64,000 nucleotides of DNA from Saitoella complicata NRRL Y-17804 (GCF_001661265.1 NW_017567020.1:184973-248972); one strand, 5' to 3'. Positions 29,458-40,676 are shown, counted from the stretch's first letter. Program-made: numbers and translations. The notes: generated from the letters alone by a model not told the origin.

Positions 29458-29824
29458 ACTTGGAGAGGCCCATTTGGAGTTCTTCTTTCTGGAGTATATG
29501 TTCAATATCCACGATACCCATACCACCGGCACCAGCACCAGCACGACAGTCCAACCGCCTCCTTGACAAATAACAACAGAGATGTCTGCGCACTTGTATG
29601 AAGCCGTTGTTCGTGGGTAAAACCTGGAGTAGACAGCGGGAGTGACAAGGGTGACACACAGACCGTGTATACGTACACATCGTATTCTTTCCATTCACTT
29701 GACGTTCTCAGCAGGCTGTGCGAACGACTGATTGTATGCGCCCTCGCAACCTTACCCACCTTCCCTGGGACCCTTTTGTCCCGCGCACCCCCACCACTGC
29801 ACCCAGCATATACACCCACCTACC
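29458..29824. other. Intergenic region
   Basis: 367 bp containing the 3' end of the CofD-like gene and the promoter of the next gene. No other gene is seen. Confidence 0.4.
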
Positions 29825-30505
29825 ATGGTCAGCGACCAACAGCTCCTGCTGGCTCACGAGCCTTACTGTTCTGCCACTTCTCTTCTGTCGTTACCTTATG
29901 AACTTACTTCATCCATCCTTTCGCTGCTTGACCAGCGTTCAGTGTGCGCAATGCATCTCACGTGCCGACAATTGAAGTATAGCACACAGCTCTACGTCCG
30001 CTCAATTATTTTGGTGCCGAGTCGATTGAGACATCCCTTTACTGGTGTCGATATGCTCTCTTTCGATGGAATCCCTCGGGAGGTAGCCGAGCAGTTTAGG
30101 GATGTCGAGTTCGACGTGATGAAGTGGACTCCCCCGAAGTTAACTGTGCACGCCTCTGCCCCCCTCGAACGCGCCTGGAAATCCTTCCTAACAAATTCTC
30201 TCCTCAACGAATGGCGCCGATCCCATATCCCCCTCCCCATCCTCCACAATGCCGCCGCCGTCCGCTTCGTCCTCAACTGGGAATACCGCTCCATCATGGA
30301 AGAAGACCTCCTCTATGTGGCATACTTGTTCGGTGTGGGATTGGGAAGGGATTGGGTCAGGTGGAGAGAGATGAGGTGTGTGATGAGGTGGGAGTTGAGG
30401 ATGCATGCGGGATTTTGTGCGCATAGGGTTGAGTTGGAGATGATTTGTTTTCCGTGTTTGGAGCATGATATCTTGCATAATGGGTCGGGACATGGCGCTG
30501 TATGA
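29825..30505 (+). CDS. F-box-domain protein, function unknown
   Basis: A single exon of 226 residues. Residues about 18-60 form an F-box: SLPYELTSSILSLLDQRSVC, then MHLTCRQL and a short strand. The remainder is unlike any domain I can name; it has a Trp-rich helical region (LNWEYRSIMEEDLL, WVRWREMRCVMRWELRMH) and several Cys near the end. Many fungi carry families of such short F-box proteins with variable C-termini that act as Skp1-linked substrate adaptors. The start at 29825 (MVSDQQLLL) is the first ATG of the frame. Confidence 0.6.
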   Translation: MVSDQQLLLAHEPYCSATSLLSLPYELTSSILSLLDQRSVCAMHLTCRQLKYSTQLYVRSIILVPSRLRHPFTGVDMLSFDGIPREVAEQFRDVEFDVMKWTPPKLTVHASAPLERAWKSFLTNSLLNEWRRSHIPLPILHNAAAVRFVLNWEYRSIMEEDLLYVAYLFGVGLGRDWVRWREMRCVMRWELRMHAGFCAHRVELEMICFPCLEHDILHNGSGHGAV

Positions 30506-30761
30506 ATTGGTGGGTTACATATGGGGTTCATCCCATGGCCGGCATTAAACGGATTTCTTGGAGATTACGAGGCGCTGGACGTTCCCGTTGACATTGGCAT
30601 GAGTAACGTATAGACGGCTAGTACTGCTAGACATGATATGGTATAGAATGGTATGATCCCATAGGTTGAATCCTTGCGCAATGCTTACTCAATGCCCATC
30701 TTTCCAACACCAACCTCCAGCCCCTCCACCACCTCATCTACTCCACCTGCCCTCAACCACC

Positions 30762-32108
30762 TCAATCGGTCGTAGGTCGGGTAAATTCCTCAACAACAGC
30801 CTCAACCCACATCCCAATCTTCATCCACAACATCCGCTCTCCTTTCCCACGGTCCTCTTCTCCTGCCTTTATCACTTTTTCAATCTTCCAACCCCCGTGC
30901 ATCATAGGCACCCCCCACCTCTCCTCCAACGCTTTGGACCAATACGTAAGATTCTCGGACCGCCGATACGGGAGGTCGGGGATGGGATGATATCGTGTTA
31001 TTAAACCGAACGGGCGGGAAGAGAGTGTGGTTGCCGTGTTATGGGCGTGGATGAGGGGGAGACCCGTAACGAGGGCGGCGAGGAGGGGATCGAATGTCTG
31101 TCTGACATCTCCGTAATCGAACATCGCGTACGATATCCCTCCGCCCAAGCATTGGGGCGGGATGGGTGGAAGACCCTGGGGGAGGAAGTGGAGGATGACG
31201 GCTTTGTACCAGTGGCGAATGTCGTCGAAATCCTCTCGGGACGGGAGAGCTCCGAGGCTTACGCTCTCCGTTGCAAGTCTCGCCTCGATTCCCTCGATCC
31301 ACGTCTTCACGCTCTCCCGTTCAACCGAGTTGATTGGTGGGTTCGCGTCGCGGACTGCGATTCCTTGGAGTACGGCCAGTGTATCGAGGGAGGGTTTGTC
31401 GATTCCGGGGAAGGGAGACGTTGAGTGGCGGGAGTACGTACGAGCTGCGCGGATTGCGGAGATGGCGAGGCGAACTAATCCCATATCCTCCGACTCCTCC
31501 ACTTCATTCTCTGCTTCCTCGGTATTCTCAGCGGTCGCGGTGGGCGGTGACGACGGAAACCACGCCGACTTGCACAGATCGAGAGCATGGATGAGATCTT
31601 GTCTAAACCTCCCCGGCGCGAGCTCAGCGGCCAGTGGCGGTGGGTGCTCCACCCTCTTCTCCTCCGGCGGTAAAGGTACCTCGTCATCGCTCTCAGCATT
31701 GCTCTCCTCATTCTCGTCTTCGTACTCTTCTTGTACGTCGTCGTAGGAGGCGTAGCAGGTTGGTGAGGACATGATGTCGGAGGAGCCGATGAGGGAGGCG
31801 TACGCCGAATCCCTTCCCCGATCAGGAGTGCTGGCTAAAGAGGAAGACTTCTGGGGTTTGTACGTCCCCCGAAATATCCGTGTCGACTTCGCGAAAAAGT
31901 GCTGAAGATGCTGGATGCCTGTTTGCAATGTGTCAGCTCACCCACAATAGGCAAACACGTTGTAGATAAACAAACTTCCTAAAGCCATCACGGATGAGCG
32001 TGAGCGGGCAGAGTTGGCAAAGGGAGTTTCTTGGGGTTTTATGTAGCCTTTGCGGCGGTTGGTCCGAATAGATGAAGAGGGTGAGGAAGATGGTGGTGGA
32101 GAGGACAT
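30762..32108 (-). CDS. Conserved fungal protein of unknown function
   Basis: The exons are 32108-31976 and 31918-30762 with a 57-nt intron (GTTTGT...AACAG, branch GAGCTGAC); 429 residues. The splice creates SRSSVMALGSIQHLQHFFAK, an arrangement I recall in conserved but unnamed ascomycete proteins. The middle is acidic and disordered (about 95-120). The C-terminal part is compact and helical, with AISAIRAARTYSRH and a run of Pro/Gly loops (FLPQGLPPIPPQCLGGG). No catalytic motif or membrane segment is visible. It is divergent from the WLM protease gene. Confidence 0.65.
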
Positions 32109-32422
32109 GCTGTATCAACTTCTAAGCACTGCCAGATAACGTTCGCTTTGAGGAGGATACCTGATAATAAATCCTATTTACAGTCAGCCAGCAAATTGTC
32201 TATCTGAACCCATTGACTCCAGCTGAAGAGTTGGTCGGTTGCTCGTCATTGCCAGGGTACCCCGGACGTAGGCCCGCACAAGTCCGCAGTCCACGTTGGG
32301 CGGACCGCCACACCTTACCCCCTTCCAGAGACCCGCTCAACACCAACACCAAGAAACACGATCCCTCTCGGTCCTTTCTTGATCTGCTTCATCCTCATCA
32401 GGGGTTCCTTAGGTCGGCCAAG
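32109..32422. promoter_or_regulatory. Divergent intergenic region, unknown gene / WLM protease
   Basis: 314 bp between divergent starts. The frame of the WLM gene stays open through most of it but has no ATG before 32423. Confidence 0.4.
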
Positions 32423-35287
32423 ATGCCACCTGGCATGCTCCGCCTGAACGCCCGACCCAGCGACAATCCCAACGACCACATCACCTTCATCAAACCCCTC
32501 CCTTCACCTCAAAATGAAGCCATTGCTCGCGACTACCTCTGCAGAATCGCAGCTAAGATCCACCCGATCATGAGGGACCACGGAATGGGTGTGATGAGCT
32601 TAGATGAATTTCCACCGAACAAGGAATTTTGGGGACGAAACTGGAATGCGGGGGAGAATATCGAACTTGTCCTGTTATCTCATTCTCAATCATGGTTGCC
32701 ATTTCAGCATGTGCAGAATGTTATGCTGCATGAGTTGGCACACATAAAACACATGAATCACGGTCCCAAGTTCTGGGCATTCCTCAAGCAGTTACAGAAT
32801 GAGATGAGGGAACTCGAAGCGAAGGGATGGGAAGGGGCGGGATTTTACGGGCGCGGAAACTCACTTTCCGGGGAAGTGGTGCAAGGGAGAAGAGAGCTTC
32901 TCGCGGCCGAGATCCCGGAGAATTTGTGTGGTGGAACCTGGACCCGCAAAAAGCGCCGTTCCACAAAACCCCGCAAGCCGAGGAAGAGAAAGTTTGCCGG
33001 TGATGGTGCCAAACTGGGTGCAGACGAATCCAAACGCTCACGGCTGGAAAAAGGAAAGAAAGTGGCGGCCAAGCCAAGAGTCGCACAGAGTATACGCGGG
33101 CGCAAACTCCGTGCCGCGGCGGCGGAACGTCGAATTGTTATCGCGAAGCTCAAGGCAGATATGGCGGATGAGACGTTGATTAAGGCAAAGGAGGAGGAAA
33201 ACCGTCGTCTTACCGCTCTGGGCGAGAAAGAGCTTCAAGGCAACGATGACACCACAGATGATACCGGTTCGGGGGTGGGAAGTGATACCGAGGACGAAGA
33301 CCCGACCGAGGACGAGGGAGAGGAGGTGGTGGAGGTTAAACCGGAGCCAGAGGATGAGTGGGGCTTGGACGCGATGAAAAGGGAGATGGAGGAAATGTGT
33401 GGGACTTGCGGGGGACAGCCTCCAAGCTCCTCGACGATCAGGGCGGCTTCGCTGCGTGAAGAAGTCGGTGCCGGGAATGATGAAGGTAAAGGTGGAAGCA
33501 AGCAACGGTCTGGCTCGGGCTCTGGTGAGGCGTCTGCTCGTGATCCTGATCGTGGCAGCACAAGGGAGAGAGGTGGTGCTGTCGCTGGGACAACGCGAGA
33601 CGGCGCATTCTCGATCCGTGCGTACCTCTCTGGTAACAAGAACCGTGATCCGCCTTCTTCGGATGACGACCACCGCAAGCCGAAACGTCTCCCAAGTCGT
33701 GAGAAGGGTGAAAGTCCACCAAGGAAGAAGGCCAAGAAAGAGAAGAACGGGGAAGAGGAGAAGGAAAAGAGGCGTACGGCTAAGGCAATAAGGGTATCGA
33801 CGGAGTCTCTGCTGTGGGAGGAGGTGAGGGAGCTTGAGGAGGAAGGGGATAAGGCAAAGTCGGCAGAGAAGAAGAAGGAGTCAGCGCAGGAATATGATCA
33901 AACGTTCGAGAGGGCGAAGATGGCTTCGAGGTTGAATAAGATAGAGCACAGACAGGAGAGGGAAGAGCGTGGGATCGAGAAGGAGAACAAGACGAGAAAG
34001 GAGGAAGCTGAGAAAGACGAGGACAAGAACGGGCAAGACGAAGAAACGGAAGAGGAGAACGTGCACTGGAGGAATAGGATTCTCAACTTGATTGTAGCGG
34101 AGGGGATCGATGAGATGGATGATGCGACGACTGAGGAGGAAGATTTGGCCGGTGGCGACGATGGAGAGGATGACGAGGATGTGTATGGTGGAGGACTGGC
34201 GTTGGTGGTTCCTGCTGGCGTTGAAGGATCAATTGGTGGAAGCGGTGTTGGTGTCGCTGTTGGCGCCAGCGAGGGTAATGGCACGCCTGTCAGGACGGTC
34301 GCACCGGGAGAAGTAGTAAGGGAGGTGCCCAGGGTTGCTACCGCTCCAGTTCTTAGGTTTCCGGCGGCACCCGAGCCGAGTAGGGAAGCTGAGGAGGCGG
34401 ATGGAGGAGCCTTCAGGAGAACTGGAGGCAATGCCCCGCCAGCAGAGAATCAAGGAAGAGATGCGCCGCCAAGGGAAGACGACGACGGCTTAGCGACGCC
34501 GACGACTGAAGAGATGAACGCTATCAGAGCGAGACGCCGGCCTGGGTTGTTTGGCATCGGAACGGATACAATTGAGGGCGCAGCAGAATCTTCGGACGGA
34601 GCAGGTGGTTCTGATACTCCGGACACGAATACTTTCCCGGATCTGAACTCTTTACCATTCCGGGGACATGATAACCTCTTTGGGCGTCACCGTGGTATCG
34701 CGGATTCACCCGAACCTGGCGGTCGTCGAAGGTTCAATATGGAAGGGCCGGAGGAATCGCTGCCAGGCTCTAGATCTGGTCGTGAGGATGAGGATTCGCC
34801 GTTACCGCCAACTTTTAGCGGACTCCCTTCCGCTCCGAGTGGGCCGTTGCACGAGCGTGACCATGTGAGTTCGGCGACTTGCTCAATGTGTGCGTTATGC
34901 CACCCACCGCCGCTTCCTGAGCAGTGTGAAGGTTGTGGATGGCCATTGATGAATTTTGGACACGGGCCGCGTACCGTGTACCAGTCCCGAGCAACAATAA
35001 CCGCAGAAGATGCAGAAGCTAGGGAATTGACTCGGATGGAACGAGCACGACGAGAAGCACGAGACGCAGCACTACAAGCGGCTTCACAAAATGAACCGGC
35101 ACGCGCGGTGAGTTGTCCGTGCTGTACGTCATTGAATGGGCCGCCTGTTCCTGTCTTGTGTGAAGTTTGTGGGAATCTGCTGCAGCCGGAGATCTTTGGG
35201 GAGGATGAGAAGTGGAAGTGTTCGTGTGATACCATGAATCATGTTGATATGGGCAGGTGCGGGGCTTGTGGGAAACCCAAGGACTGA
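32423..35287 (+). CDS. WLM-domain (Wss1-like) metalloprotease with very long disordered linker
   Basis: A single exon of 954 residues. The WLM domain fills about residues 15-160; the metalloprotease motif HELAHIKHMNH (103-113) keeps H103, E104 and H107 and the third zinc ligand H113 in the family spacing, followed by GPKFWAF. Residues about 170-800 are Lys/Glu/Ser-rich, low-complexity and predicted disordered. The C-terminus has three small Cys clusters (CSMCALC...CEGC, CPCC...CEVC, and WKCSC...CGAC); the last resembles a RanBP2-type finger with a C-x-C first pair. Wss1/SPRTN proteases cut DNA-protein cross-links and SUMO-linked chromatin proteins. Known Wss1 proteins are far shorter. The start at 32423 gives MPPGMLRLNARP. 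Confidence 0.82.
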   Translation: MPPGMLRLNARPSDNPNDHITFIKPLPSPQNEAIARDYLCRIAAKIHPIMRDHGMGVMSLDEFPPNKEFWGRNWNAGENIELVLLSHSQSWLPFQHVQNVMLHELAHIKHMNHGPKFWAFLKQLQNEMRELEAKGWEGAGFYGRGNSLSGEVVQGRRELLAAEIPENLCGGTWTRKKRRSTKPRKPRKRKFAGDGAKLGADESKRSRLEKGKKVAAKPRVAQSIRGRKLRAAAAERRIVIAKLKADMADETLIKAKEEENRRLTALGEKELQGNDDTTDDTGSGVGSDTEDEDPTEDEGEEVVEVKPEPEDEWGLDAMKREMEEMCGTCGGQPPSSSTIRAASLREEVGAGNDEGKGGSKQRSGSGSGEASARDPDRGSTRERGGAVAGTTRDGAFSIRAYLSGNKNRDPPSSDDDHRKPKRLPSREKGESPPRKKAKKEKNGEEEKEKRRTAKAIRVSTESLLWEEVRELEEEGDKAKSAEKKKESAQEYDQTFERAKMASRLNKIEHRQEREERGIEKENKTRKEEAEKDEDKNGQDEETEEENVHWRNRILNLIVAEGIDEMDDATTEEEDLAGGDDGEDDEDVYGGGLALVVPAGVEGSIGGSGVGVAVGASEGNGTPVRTVAPGEVVREVPRVATAPVLRFPAAPEPSREAEEADGGAFRRTGGNAPPAENQGRDAPPREDDDGLATPTTEEMNAIRARRRPGLFGIGTDTIEGAAESSDGAGGSDTPDTNTFPDLNSLPFRGHDNLFGRHRGIADSPEPGGRRRFNMEGPEESLPGSRSGREDEDSPLPPTFSGLPSAPSGPLHERDHVSSATCSMCALCHPPPLPEQCEGCGWPLMNFGHGPRTVYQSRATITAEDAEARELTRMERARREARDAALQAASQNEPARAVSCPCCTSLNGPPVPVLCEVCGNLLQPEIFGEDEKWKCSCDTMNHVDMGRCGACGKPKD

Positions 35288-35721
35288 GAGTTGGGTCGTT
35301 TTGTTGGTGACGTGTATGTGTTGGTTGGAGGACGGCGTTGTATTGGTACTTAGTATCTGCTTATATCTAATCTATCCTATAACTTAAGCTACAGCGCTAT
35401 AGCTAGCAATCTTAGCTGAGAAATACTCGGATGACACAATTGCAACTGCATTCAATTTCAATTTCATGGATAATAGTAAGGACAAGGAAGCGACAATTGT
35501 GATGACCGTGGTCCGATTCAATATCTAGTAAAGTAAAACAACTATCGCTCAAAAGAGCACATCCTAAATATTTCAATAAATCCGTCTAAAACGAAAAGCG
35601 ACCCGTGGTTGGGTATATTAGAGAGCGTGGTGGGTCCATAAGACAAGAAGAAAAAAGAAACGCCGGGGCCTGTGCGATGCACCCAAGAAAGAACCAAAAA
35701 ATATCCAAGCTTTTTCACTGT
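35288..35721. other. Convergent intergenic region
   Basis: 434 AT-rich bp between the stop codons of the WLM and glucanase genes. No gene is seen. Confidence 0.4.
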
Positions 35722-38583
35722 CTAGGCAGTAACACCACCAAGACCAGCCGCATACGTCAAACTCCATGTCAACGACATACCTCCATCGAGATAGTTACTC
35801 GAGAAGCTACTCGAGTTGAAGAAGTTCCACGCAGCAACCGGATCAGCATTGGCATAATCAAGGTATAGAATACCCTTCCATCCATCAGTCACACCACCAA
35901 TGATGGACGAGATCTTCGCATCCCATTGGTGCTGGATGAAAGTAGGCTGACGGACGTAGCCAGAGACGGAGATAGAGGGGATAGCGTGGATACCCTGGAT
36001 GTACTGCTCGAGGGTACCGAAGTAGGTAGTGTGATCGGCTTTGTTCATGAACAAAATACCAGTGACGAAGTTTCCGATGAAGTTCGCGGGCTGGATGGTG
36101 TTGTCGGTATCCATCAACATGTACGAGTTGAGCGACCTCTTGATAACTGCCAACATGAGGTTCGAACGAGCCTCCATGTCGTTGTCACCAATAACGTTTG
36201 CCCACATCTTCTGCGCGTACCACATGTTGAAGTCCTCAGAGGAGGACTCCTCATCCTTACCGTCACCGGCCTCAAAGATTCCCTTGGACCAGGAGTGTCC
36301 GACGAACCAGTCGAAAGCACGCATGACGGGGTAATACTGGTCATTCGCAGAAGGGTTGGCAACATCACGGATCAAGTTGTTGACGTACACCTTGTTCGCA
36401 GCCGTCAACCACGTAGGGTCCAAATGTCCAATGATGGCGGCGGCGTGGATGTGGTATCCGTAGTGGAAGTGATGGTCGTTGTACCATGTGTTTCCGAAAT
36501 CACTCAGAGATCCTTGCGAGAATCCCTGGGTAGAGATCAGACCAGCATAGGTAGTATCGTAGATCAAAGGCCATTGCTGAGTGTTGGTCTGGAACGTCGC
36601 AAACGCCGTCTTCAACTTGTTCAAACACGTAGTCCCGAGCTTCTTGTCACCAAGCACATCATTGATCGCCAAACAAATATGCGCGAACTTCGCCAACGCC
36701 TTTCCAGAGTAGTACATGGAGTCCAAATCAGTCTGAGCATCGAAATCCTGGCTAACCTCGGAGTTGGCAGCAGACGCAATAGCAGCGAGTGCCTTGGTCG
36801 TGTAGGTCGCACTCTTCCCCAGAGGAGACCACGGCAAGAATCCAACATCAGTAGGCAAATCATTCTCGACCATCTCCCAGACGTCAGCAGCATACGCAGT
36901 CATCAAACCCATCGTCGTACTCTGCAACTGAACCAAAGTCTTGCCAGCGAGGGTAGCGGAAGCGAAGGACGCCTCGTGGTGAGGAAGAGCAAACATCAAC
37001 AACGGAACAGCACGCCCAGTCTTCGCATAATTGAACGTGTAAGATCCGTAATCACCCTGTACGGATCCACCAAGGGTAACGCCAGTAGCGTAACTTCCAG
37101 CATAGGTGTCGTAGACACTAATAGCACTCGTGACGGTGTAAGAGGGGTCAACAGCACCAGAAGTGGTAGCACCTTGGGTGTTGGGGACCTTCGCGATCTG
37201 GATCACACCAGAGAACTGTCCACCAGCGTTGACAAGACGAGAGTTGGACACGACAGTCAAGTTAAACGCCTTCTGACTCGTGGAGTCGGGGAAAGCGTAC
37301 ATAACCCACATCTTACCATCCTCCAACAAGATCTCATACTTGTACGAGTTCGAGTACGGAGACTTGACCTGAGTCAACGAGCGGACGAGGATACCAGAGT
37401 TGAAGGCAGGGGTGAGCTTGTAGTACTTTCCAGTGACGAAACCCATTCCGTTGACCATGGGCATCAACAAAGCCTGGTTTCCGGATCTGCTGGCAGCACT
37501 GGGCTGGAAACGGACGTTGACGGACATGTGATCGAGCTTCTCCAACGACATCGTCATGTCGGTATCGAACTCCTGAGCGGAGAAGGACAAAGAGTGCATT
37601 CCACCAGGGTTAATGTAATACTGCACCGGTTTCGCAGACGCATCAGGTCCGTAGACTTTTTGTCCATCATCGACGTGAGAGACCATCATACCGTAGAATC
37701 CAGTCGAGTTGTTGTTGATCCAGGAGAGAACGTAAGGGTGGGTCCAAGCGGGCTGCTCTTGTGTTCCGAGGTACATGTTGCCGTAGAATTTGTTCGTCTG
37801 GATGGGCTGAGTGAGGAAGGATCCCGAGATGGAGAGAGGCTTCTCGGTGTGTTCGCGGGATCCGAACTTGGAGGCGGGGTTGTCAAGGGCGATGGGGGCG
37901 AAGAGACTGTTGGAGGAAGGCTTGGCGACGCCGGCGGTGGTGACTCCGGACGCACTGGTCGAGATCGTCTTGGTGTTGATTGAGACGGAGGAAGCCAAGG
38001 AGGAAGTCTTCGTTGTAGCAGCCGTGGGAGTCGGCGCAGAGGTCACGGCACCAGACTTGTCCAAAGAGGTGGTGTAGGTCGAGGTAGCCAACGTCGTCGT
38101 CGCACTTGCAGGGATCTGCGCAGTCTCGGAAGCACCCTTACTCGTCGACACGGAGACAGAAGCGACTACACCGCTGGTGGAGCTCGTACTAGTCTTCATG
38201 GTGGAAGAAACGTCGGAGAGGGTAGCCTTAGTTGAGGAAGCAGCGGCGGAAGCAGTAACAGTCTGGGTAACGTAAACAACACTCGAAACAGTCTGAGTAG
38301 TCTTCACCGTCTGCGTAGTTTTAACCGTTTGAGTCGTCTTGACGGTCGAAGTAGCCGTACAGACCGCCGCGGTTGTCGTCGCGCGCTTCACCAATTTGTG
38401 CACGGACCCAGCTGGAATGTCGATCTCCGCAGCTGCCGAAGCCGCAGCGTATGCGTCGCGCCGGGAATGATCGTGCAACTGAGAGGATTGGAGAGGAGTA
38501 GCGGTGGTGGAAGTGAGTGTGATGAAAATGAAAGTGATAAAAAGAGCGACCTGCGCAAGCGAGTGAGAGCGGAACGACCTCAT
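35722..38583 (-). CDS. Secreted endo-1,3-beta-glucanase, glycoside hydrolase family 81
   Basis: A single exon of 953 residues. It hydrolyses beta-1,3-glucan in the wall, as Eng1/Acf2 do in cell separation. An N-terminal signal peptide (hydrophobic ALFITFIFITLTSTTA) is followed by a Ser/Thr-rich linker to about residue 225 with three TVKTTQ-type repeats at 38280-38345. The GH81 part begins near SNSLFAPIALDNPASKFG. Its conserved catalytic region is clear: GNTWYNDHHFHYGYHIHAA, then FDWFVGHSWSKGIFEAGDGKDEESSSED with the expected acidic residues. The C-terminus has the family end (DYANADPVAAW...). Strong codon bias agrees with a well-expressed gene. A TATAAG at 38900-38895 on this strand may be its promoter. 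Confidence 0.92.
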   Translation of the reverse strand: MRSFRSHSLAQVALFITFIFITLTSTTATPLQSSQLHDHSRRDAYAAASAAAEIDIPAGSVHKLVKRATTTAAVCTATSTVKTTQTVKTTQTVKTTQTVSSVVYVTQTVTASAAASSTKATLSDVSSTMKTSTSSTSGVVASVSVSTSKGASETAQIPASATTTLATSTYTTSLDKSGAVTSAPTPTAATTKTSSLASSVSINTKTISTSASGVTTAGVAKPSSNSLFAPIALDNPASKFGSREHTEKPLSISGSFLTQPIQTNKFYGNMYLGTQEQPAWTHPYVLSWINNNSTGFYGMMVSHVDDGQKVYGPDASAKPVQYYINPGGMHSLSFSAQEFDTDMTMSLEKLDHMSVNVRFQPSAASRSGNQALLMPMVNGMGFVTGKYYKLTPAFNSGILVRSLTQVKSPYSNSYKYEILLEDGKMWVMYAFPDSTSQKAFNLTVVSNSRLVNAGGQFSGVIQIAKVPNTQGATTSGAVDPSYTVTSAISVYDTYAGSYATGVTLGGSVQGDYGSYTFNYAKTGRAVPLLMFALPHHEASFASATLAGKTLVQLQSTTMGLMTAYAADVWEMVENDLPTDVGFLPWSPLGKSATYTTKALAAIASAANSEVSQDFDAQTDLDSMYYSGKALAKFAHICLAINDVLGDKKLGTTCLNKLKTAFATFQTNTQQWPLIYDTTYAGLISTQGFSQGSLSDFGNTWYNDHHFHYGYHIHAAAIIGHLDPTWLTAANKVYVNNLIRDVANPSANDQYYPVMRAFDWFVGHSWSKGIFEAGDGKDEESSSEDFNMWYAQKMWANVIGDNDMEARSNLMLAVIKRSLNSYMLMDTDNTIQPANFIGNFVTGILFMNKADHTTYFGTLEQYIQGIHAIPSISVSGYVRQPTFIQHQWDAKISSIIGGVTDGWKGILYLDYANADPVAAWNFFNSSSFSSNYLDGGMSLTWSLTYAAGLGGVTA

Positions 38584-39866
38584 CGTGATCGAGATAGAGC
38601 TAGCACCGAGGAGTTAGACTCTGGAATTCTCGAGATCGGTGTGCGACGCGTGTGGGAGGGAGCGTGAGTGTTCTGCGAGTGTAACTGTCGAAGCAATTGA
38701 AGTTCGAGGAGCAGAGAGATCGAAGGCTCGAGGTTGTTCGTTTGCGATCGCGTTCCGTGAAAAAGAATAAAGTTGAAGTTCGAAGTAAATCACCCGGACC
38801 AGCCGCGATGAACTCGAAAAAGAAATGAAGGGAAGACCGAGACGAAGGTAGTCACAGACACACAGAACACTCCCCAAACCGGGCGTCGCACACTCTTATA
38901 CAACGTACCTATCTGCAAGCCTCTCTCACAATGAACCAAACGGTCGATCTACGTACACCCACGTCGTGCTACATTTCTACGATGGATGCGCTGGATCTCA
39001 TGGTTATATCTTACCACGACACGACGGACGGGTTCGCAGCGTTGCGTGTTGATGGCGAATCGAGCAGTGTGTTTGTTTTGGAGTGGCGGTGTTTCGTTTG
39101 GGGTGTGGCGCGCCGCACGGTAAATGGGCTTTGGGTTTAGTGCGCTAGGTGGGAACCGGTGGTGCACAGACTGAGTGTGGCTATGCCAAGATGCCGTGGA
39201 GAAGGTGTTTTGGCTATGCTGGATTCGGGTGGGTAATGCCGGCGGTGTCGTGGGATCTTTCATGCTCTTCTTTGTTCGGGTCGCGATTGGTCATAGTCAT
39301 GATCCGAAGGTCTTGGCGAGAGGTGGCCCGGAGGGAAAGGAAGGGCCACTGGACGTACCATAGTCGAGGAACTGGCCTATGTGATCGCATGAACTGGGAA
39401 TGGTCCATCAAACTGTTACTAGTACCAGACTCAGCAATCTCCTCAAGATGTTCAGGTGTGCTGGCACGTGTGTGCACCGCCTTTCCCACGCCTCAACACA
39501 CGCATATATAGTTACTTGCGACGGAGTTGCGCGAGCGCTATACATCCTAACACACCGATAAAACCTGTGCTGCAAACCGTGACGTGTTCGTCTAGGATTG
39601 TAGACAAAATAAAGTCCTCAACGTTAACCGCATCCGCAGGCAGGAGGCTTGAACGGAACGTATCACGAAGAAAATGTACATACATGTAGTTTCAACAAAA
39701 TTAGGTATTACTGGGTATCCAAGAACACATACATGTCCCTAAAGCAATACACAAAACTTCCACAATCTTCTTCCAAATATTAAAATTCAAGACAAGAAAT
39801 GACTCCCACGCATGCACCGAGTCCAAAACTTTCCCATACAGCCCTTATAGTTTCTCACACGATCGC
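38584..39866. other. 1.3-kb intergenic region
   Basis: The left part holds the glucanase promoter and leader (TATAAG, minus strand, 38895-38900). The right end is AT-rich and probably carries the 3' UTR of the next minus-strand gene. The open frames inside are short and unconvincing. Confidence 0.4.
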
Positions 39867-40676
39867 TTACAAAGCGTAAACCAACCCACCCAAAGCAACA
39901 ACACCGGCCATCAAACTCCCACCAACCTTTCCAGCACCGGAAGACGCGGTCGAGCTTCCACTCGCAGAGGGCGCAACAGAAGACCTGGCAGCGGTAGCAG
40001 AAGAAGAAACACGAGTCATGCTAGCACTCCTGGATGCAGAAGCAGAGGCAGAGGTAGCAGCGACGGCGGCAGAAGCTGTAGAGGTAGCGGACGAAGCAGC
40101 GACGGAAGCGGAGGAGGAGAGAACGGATGAGACGGAAGCAGCGACGGAGGAGATGGCGGAGGAGGCGATAGAGGAAGAGGAGGTAGTAGTGGTGGCGGAC
40201 GCGGTGGTGCCGAGAGCGGACATAGCGGCGCTGGAGGCAATGGAAACAGTGGAGATCGCGCCGGCCGCAGCGTAAGTCGAGGACGCCTGAACGCAGGTAG
40301 AGCACAACTCGATGGCGAAGTAGTGCGAGTAGTTCACGTCCCCTTCAACATCCATGATCCTCAACGCATAATCCGTGCCCGGAACAAGAGCCGTAGTAGG
40401 GTCCCACAAATACGCTCCGTCGTTCTCAGTGCTGTCTGCGAGGGTGGTGAGGAGGAGGAGGTTGTTCGCGTCACCCTTCAAGAGGGCGAGGGAGACGTTG
40501 CCGGAGGCGGAGTCGGAGGCGAAGGATGGGCTCCAGGTGATGGTGAACACGCCGCCACCGGCTTGGATGACGGTGCCAGATACGGGGGAGGTGAATGCGT
40601 TGTCGGTGGTCTGGGATTGCGCAAGGGCGGTGGTAAGGAGGGAGGCGAGAGATGCGGCGAGGGCGAAGAACTTCAT
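39867..40676 (-). CDS. Ser/Thr-rich GPI-anchored cell wall protein, Kre9/Knh1-like
   Basis: A single exon of 269 residues. The signal peptide is MKFFALAASLASLLTTALA. Residues about 25-125 form a Kre9/Knh-type domain with SPVSGTVIQAGGGVFTITW and ending YFAIELC-x2-C. About 110 residues of Ser/Ala/Thr repeats follow, a likely O-glycosylated stalk. The C-terminus (SSGAGKVGGSLMAGVVALGGLVYAL) is a standard GPI-attachment signal. Such proteins sit at the plasma membrane or wall. TATAAG at 40817-40812 on this strand, 140 bp before the ATG, is a good promoter candidate. Confidence 0.85.
   Translation of the reverse strand: MKFFALAASLASLLTTALAQSQTTDNAFTSPVSGTVIQAGGGVFTITWSPSFASDSASGNVSLALLKGDANNLLLLTTLADSTENDGAYLWDPTTALVPGTDYALRIMDVEGDVNYSHYFAIELCSTCVQASSTYAAAGAISTVSIASSAAMSALGTTASATTTTSSSSIASSAISSVAASVSSVLSSSASVAASSATSTASAAVAATSASASASRSASMTRVSSSATAARSSVAPSASGSSTASSGAGKVGGSLMAGVVALGGLVYAL

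Noticed and set aside
35926-37983. 685-codon open frame antisense to the GH81 gene
   Set aside because: Same cause: strongly biased codons of the glucanase leave the antisense frame open; no recognisable protein.
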